NCBI GenBank assembly: GCA_003447895.1
Contig: DLYC01000008.1
Location: forward strand, 1-12,152
Direction: 5' to 3'
Length of the DNA: 12,152 nt
From: Lachnospiraceae bacterium
Lineage (GTDB): Bacteria > Bacillota > Clostridia > Lachnospirales > Lachnospiraceae
The translations under genes were made by a program, and so were the position numbers. Positions 6,879-12,152 of this stretch are shown here, one piece after another. Position 1 is the first letter of the stretch; each line of letters starts with the position of its first letter. The notes below the pieces were generated by a model. That model did not search any database and was not told where the DNA came from. It saw nothing but the letters and a program-made list of their open reading frames with translations.

Positions 6879-8375
6879 TCACTTTCTTCTTGCCAGCAGT
6901 TCCTCCAGGTCGTCGTAAGTGTAGTTCAGGAAGCGGTCCAGCGTCTGCTCGATATCCACGTCCTTTTTGAGCGGCGGGTTCAGGAGCCGCTCGCCTCTTG
7001 CGACGATCATGCGGGGTTTCCGGAGCGCCCGCAGGCTCTCCAGGGGATTTCCTGCCGTGATCAGAAAATCGGCCGCCTTGCCGGGCTCAATACTGCCTGT
7101 CTCCTTCTCAATTCCCGCGATCTTCGCGTTTCCGAGCGTCGCGGTGTGGAGCGCATAGGACTCGGAGACACCGCAGAAGTTGTGGAAGTACTGAAGTTCG
7201 CGCCACATGTCATACTGCGTGACGTAGGGGCATCCGCTGTCCGTGCCAAGGCCCACCGGAATTCCTTCTTTGAGCGCGACTCTTGCGCACTCAATGATTC
7301 CGCGGAGCACCACGCCGGCATTGTAGCGGTCCATGGGACGAACGTGTGTCTTCACAATGTCCAGGAGCGCCAAAGGAATTACCGGGGAGATGGTTGTGAC
7401 GAGGCTTGCGCCTCTTTCATGGAAGAGCTGAATCATCTCCTCATTCGGCATTGCGCCGTGCTCGATGGTGTCTACACCGCCGCGGAGCGCCGCCAGAACG
7501 CCTTCCGTGCTCTCTGCGTGCGCCGCAACGGGAAGTCCCAGCTTGTGGGCCCTGTCGCAGGCCGCCTCAATGATGTCCGGGGACATCTTGAGCACGCCGG
7601 GCTCGCCCTCTCTCTCCGCATCCATAATGCCGCCGGTGACCATGAGTTTGATGAGATCCGGTCGGTCCTTCGCTATTTTGTCAACGTACTGAGCCGCTTC
7701 TTCGGCAAAATATACCGGATACGCAAGGGATCCCGCCACATGGCCTCCGGGCACCGAGATTCCGGTGTTGGAAGTCAGAATGCGCGGTCCGGCCATGGCC
7801 GTTCCCGCTGTGCCGCCACGAAGAAGCGCGCTGATCCCGTCAGGCATGCCGGGGCCCATGGGAATTCGGGTCATCCCGGTCCTTGCCGCGCGAACGGCAC
7901 CCTGCAGGCCGCCGGGCTTTTTCAAACCGCCGGTTCCGTTCTTCGCTCTCCTTCGGACGCCCTCCTCGATCTCATTTCTGATCCGGCCGTCGAAGTTGGA
8001 AATCCCGCCCACCGTGCGGATCGTTGTGACGCCGCTCTCAAGCTGCGTGTAGGCGTAGCCTCTGACCATAGAACAGACGATTTCCCTTGTGACGGGATTG
8101 GAGGTCGCAAGCTTTACCAGGCGGACATAGTCCTCGGGCTCTTTCTTTTTGCCGGAGGGCTTTCCTCCGGAATTTAAGTGTACGTGGAGATTGATAAGAC
8201 CCGGCATCAGATAGCATCCGTTCAGGCTCACGATCTCACAGTCCGAGGGAAGAAGGCCTCCCGCAGGCAGAATGTCTGTGATCCTGCCGTTCTCTACGAC
8301 CACAGTCTCACCCTTCCTGGGCGTCATATCCTTTGTGCCGTCCAATATGATTCCGTCTTTATACGCAGTTTTCAT
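6879..8375 (-). CDS. Metal-dependent amidohydrolase (imidazolonepropionase/prolidase-like)
   Basis: 498 residues. A cytoplasmic amidohydrolase-superfamily hydrolase; no signal peptide is seen and the substrate is unknown. The metal-site residues are present: LHVH (His64, His66), Lys243 in KLMVTGG as candidate bridging lysine, His286 in HAES, His306 in IEHG and Asp379 in GTDSG. The N- and C-terminal beta-rich parts (about 1-60 and 425-465, with GSIEPGKAADFLI) form the usual composite domain. Residues about 141-194, rich in Gly, Arg and Ala, separate EEG from AGPRILTSNTGIS; relatives normally join these directly, so this is probably an inserted low-complexity segment. The start has AAAGGG five bases upstream of ATG. 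It is the first gene of a likely two-gene unit with the YkgJ-family gene. Related enzymes cleave cyclic amides or Xaa-Pro dipeptides, so either activity is possible. Confidence 0.9.
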   Translation of the reverse strand: MKTAYKDGIILDGTKDMTPRKGETVVVENGRITDILPAGGLLPSDCEIVSLNGCYLMPGLINLHVHLNSGGKPSGKKKEPEDYVRLVKLATSNPVTREIVCSMVRGYAYTQLESGVTTIRTVGGISNFDGRIRNEIEEGVRRRAKNGTGGLKKPGGLQGAVRAARTGMTRIPMGPGMPDGISALLRGGTAGTAMAGPRILTSNTGISVPGGHVAGSLAYPVYFAEEAAQYVDKIAKDRPDLIKLMVTGGIMDAEREGEPGVLKMSPDIIEAACDRAHKLGLPVAAHAESTEGVLAALRGGVDTIEHGAMPNEEMIQLFHERGASLVTTISPVIPLALLDIVKTHVRPMDRYNAGVVLRGIIECARVALKEGIPVGLGTDSGCPYVTQYDMWRELQYFHNFCGVSESYALHTATLGNAKIAGIEKETGSIEPGKAADFLITAGNPLESLRALRKPRMIVARGERLLNPPLKKDVDIEQTLDRFLNYTYDDLEELLARRK

Positions 8376-8517
8376 AGCAACCCTTTCCGATCATTTTAAA
8401 AGCAGAGATAGGAACTGTTCAGCCTCCGTGCGCTGAATAATTACCATATACTACAATACCACAAATCTTCATTGCCGTGTGAAAGAATACCGCTGGAATC
8501 CCCGGATGCCGGTATAC

Positions 8518-8571
8518 AAGAAATAAAGCCCCATTCCGGACCTTTTGCCTCAGAACAGAGCTTCATTTCTT
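8518..8571 (-). terminator. fhs: Possible terminator-like hairpin downstream of fhs
   Basis: Arms AAGAAATAAAGC (8518-8529) and GCTTCATTTCTT (8560-8571) pair with one mismatch as DNA. In minus-strand RNA the mismatch becomes a G-U pair, giving a full 12-bp stem with a U-rich 3' arm. The loop is 30 nt and lies about 240 bases past the fhs stop. The direction of the G-U rescue favours a minus-strand RNA, but the loop is long for a strong terminator. Confidence 0.4.
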
Positions 8572-8595
8572 AGGGGATGTTAATAATGTATAGGG

Positions 8596-8645
8596 GGGTA
8601 ATTGATATTGTTGTCAGCTTCCTGCTGACAGATGTTATCTTACCC
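8596..8645. repeat. Long bulged hairpin (50 bp)
   Basis: TGTCAGC (8612-8618) and GCTGACA (8624-8630) form a perfect 7-bp core around TTCCT. The stem continues outward after internal loops with GATA/TATC and GGGTAA/TTACCC (8596-8601 and 8640-8645). No T tract follows on either strand, so it is not a plain terminator. It may be a structured RNA element or a palindromic extragenic repeat. Confidence 0.5.
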
Positions 8646-8675
8646 TAATCATCGCTGATATAACAGTCTCATATT

Positions 8676-8697
8676 TGACCCTGATTAGGTCATTTTT
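8676..8697 (+). repeat. Small hairpin plus T tract with a competing partner
   Basis: TGACC (8676-8680) pairs with GGTCA (8688-8692), followed by TTTTT. The right half also belongs to TGATTAGG (8682-8689), complementary to CCTAATCA (8644-8651), so two exclusive pairings exist. In form this resembles an attenuator read on the plus strand, but no downstream plus-strand gene is present. Confidence 0.35.
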
Positions 8698-8705
8698 GAC
8701 TTTTT

Positions 8706-8752
8706 TCTGACCGGAAAGCATCGAAAATGTCGAATTTACTGCGCCGGTCAGA
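8706..8752. repeat. 9-bp inverted repeat
   Basis: TCTGACCGG (8706-8714) and CCGGTCAGA (8744-8752) are exact complements with a 29-base loop. The T run lies on the wrong side for termination of fhs, so the role is unclear. Confidence 0.45.
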
Positions 8753-8778
8753 CAGACTGCCCCTGATCAGCGGTTTCT

Positions 8779-8811
8779 GCGGATCAGATCGCGGATCAGA
8801 TCGCGGATCAG
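8779..8811. repeat. 12-bp tandem repeat spanning the fhs stop codon
   Basis: GCGGATCAGATC occurs at 8779 and 8791 and in part at 8803-8811. Read on the minus strand in the fhs frame it gives TGA TCC GCG ATC TGA TCC GCG ATC TGA, so each unit brings another in-frame stop. The first TGA (8810-8808) ends fhs. Confidence 0.85.
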
Positions 8812-10493
8812 AAGAGACCTGTGATCTTTCCGTTCTCGTCGACGTCGATCTTGGTCGCCGCGGGGACCTTCGGAAGGCCGGGCATGGTCATGATGTCTCC
8901 GGTCAGGGCTACGACAAATCCTGCGCCCGCCGAGATCTTGACGCCTCGGACTGTGATGTCGAAGTCCTTGGGAGCGCCGAGCTTCTTGGGATCATCCGTG
9001 AGGCTGTACTGTGTTTTGGCAACGCAGATCGGGCAGTTGCCAAAGCCGATCGCCTCGAGCTGTTTGGCCTGCTTGGCCGCGTCAGCGGTCATCACAACGC
9101 CGCGCGCGCCGTAGATCTTAGTCGCGATCTGGTTGAGCTTGTCCTCGATCGTTCCGTCCAGTTCATAGGAGAAGCGGAAATCGGAGGGCTCTTCCACAAG
9201 GCGGATGATCTCTTCCGCGAGTGCCTTTCCGCCTTCGCCGCCCTTGGCCCATACCTGGGAGAGGACAACGTTGACGCCGAGCTCTTTGCACTTATCCTCA
9301 ACGAGCTTGACTTCCGCCGCTGTGTCGGTGGGGAACTCGTTGATCGCGACTACGCAGGGAAGACCGTATACGTCGCGGATGTTGCTGACGTGCTTGAGAA
9401 GGTTGGGAAGTCCCTTCTCGAGAGCCTCGAGGTTCTCCTGGCCGAGGTCTGCCTTGGCGACGCCGCCGTTGTACTTGAGGCTTCGCACGGTGGAGACGAT
9501 AACTACCGCGTTGGGGCGAAGGCCCGCCATGCGGCACTTGATGTCCAGGAACTTCTCAGCACCGAGGTCCGCGCCGAATCCCGCCTCTGTGACAGCGTAG
9601 TCGGCCAGCTTCAGGGCCATCTTGGTGGCGGTCACGGAGTTGCAGCCGTGCGCGATGTTGGCGAAGGGTCCGCCGTGGACGATCGCGGGGACATGCTCCA
9701 GCGTCTGGACCAGGTTGGGCTTCAGCGCATCCTTGAGGAGTGCCGCCATAGCGCCCTGTGCGTGCAGGTCGCCTGCGGTGACGGGCTTCTGCTCGCTGAC
9801 CTTTCCGTATGTGTAGCCGATGATGATCCTGGAGAGTCTCTCCTTGAGATCATTGATGTCGCTTGCAAGGCAGAGAACCGCCATGATCTCGGAGGCAACC
9901 GTGATATCGTAGCCGTCCTCACGGGGCGTTCCGTTTACTCTTCCGCCAAGGCCGTCCACTACAAAGCGGAGCTGGCGGTCATTCATATCCACGCATCTCT
10001 TCCAGGTGATCTTGCGGGGGTCGATGTTCAGCTCATTTCCCTGATAGATGTGGTTGTCGATCATCGCCGCGAGAAGGTTGTTGGCTGCGCCGATCGCATG
10101 GAAGTCTCCTGTGAAGTGAAGGTTGATGTCCTCCATGGGGACAACCTGGGCATAGCCGCCGCCTGCCGCGCCGCCCTTGATGCCGAATACCGGTCCGAGG
10201 GAGGGCTCACGGAGCGCTACCATAACTTTCTTTCCGAGTTTCTGAAGGCCGTCGGCAAGACCGATGGTCGTTGTGGTCTTTCCCTCGCCCGCGGGTGTGG
10301 GATTCATCGCCGTCACAAGGATCAGCTTTCCGTCTTTTCTGTCGGAGTCCTTCAGAAGCTTGTAGTCGATCTTGGCCTTGTACTTTCCGTACTGCTCAAG
10401 ATACTCGTCATCGATCCCTGCCTTGGCCGCGATCTCTGTGATCGGGAGCATCTGACATTCCTGTGCAATTTCAATATCTCTCTTGTAGCCCAT
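8808..10493 (-). CDS. fhs: Formate-tetrahydrofolate ligase
   Basis: 561 residues, close to the usual 556 or so, and complete. It joins formate to tetrahydrofolate with ATP, giving 10-formyl-THF for purine synthesis, formyl-Met-tRNA and, in acetogens, the Wood-Ljungdahl methyl branch. Visible signatures: the P-loop [15 protein letters not shown] (65-79) and [18 protein letters not shown] (96-113), followed by the [19 protein letters not shown] region (122-140). The enzyme is cytoplasmic and normally a tetramer. The start has AAAGGAA seven bases before ATG and the N-terminus matches relatives. It is the only gene under the ZTP riboswitch here, so its expression should follow purine/folate state. 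No other Wood-Ljungdahl gene is in the window, so acetogenesis cannot be claimed. The stop codon lies in a 12-bp tandem repeat that adds two more in-frame stops. Confidence 0.98.
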   Translation of the reverse strand: MGYKRDIEIAQECQMLPITEIAAKAGIDDEYLEQYGKYKAKIDYKLLKDSDRKDGKLILVTAMNPTPAGEGKTTTTIGLADGLQKLGKKVMVALREPSLGPVFGIKGGAAGGGYAQVVPMEDINLHFTGDFHAIGAANNLLAAMIDNHIYQGNELNIDPRKITWKRCVDMNDRQLRFVVDGLGGRVNGTPREDGYDITVASEIMAVLCLASDINDLKERLSRIIIGYTYGKVSEQKPVTAGDLHAQGAMAALLKDALKPNLVQTLEHVPAIVHGGPFANIAHGCNSVTATKMALKLADYAVTEAGFGADLGAEKFLDIKCRMAGLRPNAVVIVSTVRSLKYNGGVAKADLGQENLEALEKGLPNLLKHVSNIRDVYGLPCVVAINEFPTDTAAEVKLVEDKCKELGVNVVLSQVWAKGGEGGKALAEEIIRLVEEPSDFRFSYELDGTIEDKLNQIATKIYGARGVVMTADAAKQAKQLEAIGFGNCPICVAKTQYSLTDDPKKLGAPKDFDITVRGVKISAGAGFVVALTGDIMTMPGLPKVPAATKIDVDENGKITGLF

Positions 10494-10611
10494 TCTCTGA
10501 TTCCTTTCTTTTTTTCCGGAGCGAATTTACCTGCCCGCTTTCTGTTTCCTGCTTCAGCCTGTTCAGCGTCCGCCTCACTGACTGTTCGCGTCTTCACTTC
10601 CTGACAGTAAC

Positions 10612-10666
10612 AAAAAGGGCAGTACCGGTAATATTGCTTGTTCTGCTCAACTACCAACTACTGCCC
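10612..10666 (-). terminator. Riboswitch expression-platform terminator upstream of fhs
   Basis: GGGCAGTA and TACTGCCC (minus strand 10666-10659 and 10624-10617) pair perfectly, with an inner GGTA/TACC helix, and are followed by TTTTT (10616-10612). The 5' arm is the CTGGGCA segment the ZTP aptamer needs for its pseudoknot, so the two structures exclude each other. It lies about 120 bases before the fhs start. Confidence 0.9.
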
Positions 10667-10738
10667 AGACGGTCGACTTTCCTGATATCCGGCTCCCATG
10701 TGGTACTCCACAAACCCGTCAGTAACCCGGATACGTTT
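10662..10738 (-). promoter_or_regulatory. ZTP riboswitch (pfl motif) controlling fhs
   Basis: Read on the minus strand, P1 is formed by TATCCGG (10733-10727) and CCGGATA (10692-10686). Between them are the conserved ACTGACGG, a GTGG/CCAC hairpin and TGGGAGC, as in known pfl aptamers (ACUGGCG, GGGAGC). Downstream CCGTCTGGGCA (10672-10662) matches the near-invariant CCGCCUGGGCA pseudoknot half. pfl motifs are well known before fhs and other one-carbon and purine genes; they bind ZTP/ZMP, which build up when 10-formyl-THF is short. Binding should hold the pseudoknot, free the terminator and turn fhs on. The match is by eye only, with no covariance-model score. Confidence 0.93.
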
Positions 10739-10798
10739 CACTTTTTTTACTTACTTCAGCATCCCGAATGCGAACCATTGGGGATGCGGGACGATGAA

Positions 10799-10879
10799 TT
10801 ATTCACTCTTGCCGCCATGCCCGCGCAGAGGGCACAAGCAAGGGCATGAAGAAGACGCGCTTTGCGCGGCTTCAATCAA
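10799..10879 (-). CDS. Possible 26-residue micro-ORF (TTG start)
   Basis: AAAAAAGGAGG lies six bases before TTG at 10879, a near-ideal ribosome site. The peptide is MIEAAQSASSSCPCLCPLRG followed by HGGKSE, with a CxCxC cluster. Its start overlaps the stop of the preceding micro-ORF (TTGA), as in translationally coupled genes. The ribosome site lies in the loop and the start codon in the 3' arm of the 10874-10907 hairpin. The frame also stays open upstream to ATG 10930. It may equally be a by-product of a repeated palindromic element; no homology can be claimed. Confidence 0.25.
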   Translation of the reverse strand: MIEAAQSASSSCPCLCPLRGHGGKSE

Positions 10880-10938
10880 TGCGAACCTCCTTTTTTGAGC
10901 ATTGATTTGCGAGCCTCGTTGTGCGAGCATTTTTTCAC
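10876..10938 (-). CDS. Possible 20-residue basic micro-ORF (GTG start)
   Basis: AAGGAGG sits five bases before GTG at 10938. The peptide MKKCSHNEARKSMLKKGGSH is basic. The TGA stop (10878-10876) overlaps the TTG start of the next micro-ORF. Good ribosome signals twice in a row are unlikely in random sequence but could come with an extragenic repeat. No function is proposed. Confidence 0.25.
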   Translation of the reverse strand: MKKCSHNEARKSMLKKGGSH

Positions 10939-11042
10939 TCTTACCTCCTTGTCGAAGCGCTTTGCGCTGAGACACGCGAGGCGAATCTCAAATTCGCCGA
11001 TGCGATCTCGCAAGGTTTGCGGCACTTCGACGCAAACCTTGT

Positions 11043-11079
11043 GAGTGAAAAATCAGCTCATCAGAGTGATTTTTCACTC
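11043..11079. terminator. Candidate terminator hairpin downstream of the Na/Pi transporter gene
   Basis: GAGTGAAAAATCA (11043-11055) and its exact complement (11067-11079) enclose 11 bases. On the plus strand only TTTT follows after a C-rich pause; on the minus strand the 3' arm is T-rich but no T tract follows. It is the best candidate for ending the transporter transcript, about 110 bases past its stop, but a weak one. Confidence 0.35.
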
Positions 11080-11187
11080 TTTTCATATCAGATAGATGAA
11101 TTTCTGTCAACCCCCGAAGTTGTTCAGTTGCCGCATTGTACGAAATCTCATACATCCGGGCCCGCGCTGCCGGGCCGGGCTGTTTGT

Positions 11188-12152
11188 TCAGTGCGCCTCC
11201 GCACTTTGAACCGCATTCTGCCGGCCGTCGGATTCCTTCTTTTCTACAGGCTGTCTCGGAACCGTCCTGATCCTGCTGCCGTACTTTTCCACCGCTCTCG
11301 AATACTGCTCATTGAACTTCTCATCCTTGCCGGAGCGAAGCGCTGTAAAGTAATTGTGCTCATTGTCCGCAAGGTCAGGATTTACGCGCACAAGGATGGC
11401 TTCGCCGATGTTCGTGCTCACGTCCGCAATACGCTTTAAGTCAGACATCAGATTCTCGAAGTTGGAATCGGCGAAAATATCGCACTCCCCTCTTCCCATC
11501 CTGTCCAGGTGATGTCTCTTGAGCTTTAACACCAGTTCACTGGCCAGCTCCTGCAGGGGCTCAATACTGAACGCTGATTCCGTATCGCGCCGCTCAAACG
11601 CCTTGTCCACATCGTCCAGGATCTCGTCGAGAAGATCCGTGAGCACACCGATCTCCGACATCGCAGCCGGCGTGAAGTGCCTGTTGTTTTTGTTCAGGAT
11701 CTTCGCGTTGTCCGCAATATTGACGGCATGGTCGCCAAGACGCTCAAACTCCGTCACGACCTTGTAGTACTCATTCAGGATCGCGGCGTTTGCCTCGTCA
11801 TGAATGTGGGGAAGGAATTCCACGATGTAGCGGCTGATCTGGTCGGTCATAAGATCAATGTTGTCCTCTTCCGCCATGATCTCGTTATAGACGCCGTCAT
11901 CGTAGTTGTCCAAAAGAGTGACCGCTTTGTCAATATTCTGCCTCGCCGCTCTGAACTGCGCGAGGAGAATGTCATAGATACTGCGGAGCGCCAGCGCCGG
12001 CGTGTTGAAAAACATGGGGTTTAGCGCTTCGAGCTTGTCCTGGTACTTGTTTCCCTCCTCGACGACCTTGTCGTCCGGCACGATCCTGCAGCTCATCTTC
12101 TCAAAAGCTGTGACAAACGGGAAGAGCAGGATGCTCGCCGCGAGGTTAAAGA
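11188..12152 (-). CDS. Na/Pi cotransporter family protein with PhoU-like tail (5' end outside window)
   Basis: 320 residues are visible and the reading frame continues past the right edge, so the N-terminus is missing. The first visible residues, FNLAASILLFPFVTAFEKM, are the end of a membrane helix like the last helix of NptA/YjbB-type sodium-phosphate cotransporters. The rest is the cytoplasmic helical PhoU-like domain, with the signature EFERLGDHAVNIADNAKIL and a second related helix DLKRIADVSTNIGEAI. The protein should take up (or in some relatives export) phosphate with sodium, and the PhoU-like tail may adjust activity. ATG 12096 is an internal methionine, not the start, because upstream codons read as transporter. 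The C-terminus ends in a polar tail of about 30 residues. A GC-rich hairpin lies just past the stop at 11156-11179. Direction of transport and the ion used are inferences from the family. Confidence 0.9.
   Translation of the reverse strand, partial: FNLAASILLFPFVTAFEKMSCRIVPDDKVVEEGNKYQDKLEALNPMFFNTPALALRSIYDILLAQFRAARQNIDKAVTLLDNYDDGVYNEIMAEEDNIDLMTDQISRYIVEFLPHIHDEANAAILNEYYKVVTEFERLGDHAVNIADNAKILNKNNRHFTPAAMSEIGVLTDLLDEILDDVDKAFERRDTESAFSIEPLQELASELVLKLKRHHLDRMGRGECDIFADSNFENLMSDLKRIADVSTNIGEAILVRVNPDLADNEHNYFTALRSGKDEKFNEQYSRAVEKYGSRIRTVPRQPVEKKESDGRQNAVQSAEAH

Larger units (their letters stand above)
8376..8807. other. Gene-free interval rich in inverted repeats
   Basis: 432 bases between the fhs stop and the amidohydrolase start, with no convincing coding frame. 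It holds four separate potential hairpins (8518-8571, 8596-8645, 8676-8697, 8706-8752) and the end of a 12-bp tandem repeat. It must carry the 3' end of the fhs transcript and the promoter of the amidohydrolase; no clear -35/-10 pair was found for the latter (TATGGTAATTAT near 8450 is a weak candidate). Confidence 0.6.
10751..11090. repeat. Hairpin array between the phosphate transporter and the riboswitch
   Basis: A run of mostly perfect inverted repeats: 10759-10787 (12-bp arms, one mismatch), 10816-10848 (CATGCCC/GGGCATG), 10851-10873 (10-bp arms, one mismatch, TTT loop), 10874-10907 (AATCAATGC/GCATTGATT), 10956-10968 (AGCGC/GCGCT), 10980-10998 (GGCGAAT/ATTCGCC), 11011-11041 (11-bp perfect arms) and 11043-11079 (13-bp perfect arms). 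TTCACTCTT occurs three times (10802, 10934, 11073). Neighbouring windows of this size do not show such density. No protein family is recognised. It may be a non-coding RNA, a repeated extragenic element or both. Confidence 0.7.

Noticed and set aside
6507..8177. 556-codon open frame on the plus strand opposite the amidohydrolase
   Set aside because: Antisense to a gene with intact catalytic motifs; spurious frame from codon bias.
8727..10604. 625-codon open frame on the plus strand opposite fhs
   Set aside because: Antisense to fhs; no domain or ribosome site.
10494..10740. THF riboswitch before fhs
   Set aside because: Considered because of the folate gene, but the conserved elements fit the pfl/ZTP motif and not the THF aptamer.
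10463..10849. 128-codon open frame on the plus strand upstream of fhs
   Set aside because: It overlaps the fhs start, riboswitch and terminator; low-complexity Phe/Ser/Leu composition and no ribosome site.
10751..11090. CRISPR array
   Set aside because: The repeats are palindromes of different sequence without equal spacers.
11156..11179. GC-rich hairpin (CCGGGCCCG/CGGGCCGGG) as terminator of the transporter gene
   Set aside because: One mismatch in the stem and no T tract on either strand; not enough for an intrinsic terminator.

Overview
The window looks like a chromosomal segment of a moderately GC-rich anaerobic Firmicute, most likely in or near Lachnospiraceae. This is inferred from the gene content: Fhs behind a ZTP riboswitch, a YkgJ-type cysteine-cluster protein, an Ig-repeat surface protein, a PhoU-tailed Na/Pi transporter, strong AGGAGG-type ribosome binding sites and TTGACA/TATAAT-type promoters. 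No rRNA, tRNA, CRISPR array, transposase or phage gene was seen. All genes but one are on the minus strand.

Layout. (1) 1-1565: a membrane protein that joins an ArAE/FUSC-type membrane domain to a HAD (Cof-like) domain whose nucleophilic aspartate appears lost. It has a clear promoter and a strong terminator. (2) 1649-4697: a metal-resistance cluster on the minus strand. In order of transcription it has a promoter, an inverted-repeat operator, a CadC-type ArsR repressor, an intrinsic terminator, a stand-alone HMA metal-binding protein and a P1B-2 (Zn/Cd/Pb) ATPase. The repressor keeps ligands of both the alpha3N and alpha5 metal sites, so it probably controls its own promoter and metal efflux. 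(3) 4891-6078, plus strand: a membrane-anchored surface protein with three Ig-like repeats and a C-terminal OB-like domain. (4) 6174-8375: an amidohydrolase followed by a YkgJ-type cysteine-cluster protein. A bidirectional terminator is shared with the convergent Ig-repeat gene. (5) 8376-8807: a gene-free region rich in inverted repeats. (6) 8808-10740: formate-tetrahydrofolate ligase (fhs), preceded by a ZTP (pfl) riboswitch whose pseudoknot strand is also the 5' arm of a terminator. ZTP (or ZMP) would open the terminator and raise one-carbon-folate synthesis when purine synthesis lacks 10-formyl-THF. (7) 10751-11090: a dense array of hairpins with two overlapping micro-ORFs, each with a strong Shine-Dalgarno sequence. 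(8) 11188-12152: the 3' part of a Na/Pi cotransporter with a PhoU-like cytoplasmic tail, cut by the window edge.

The items most worth follow-up are the membrane-pseudo-HAD fusion, the hairpin/micro-ORF array and its sequence kinship with the arsR terminator, the structured 8.5-8.8 kb region with a 12-bp repeat that supplies three in-frame stops to fhs, and the low-complexity insertions in two otherwise conserved enzymes.
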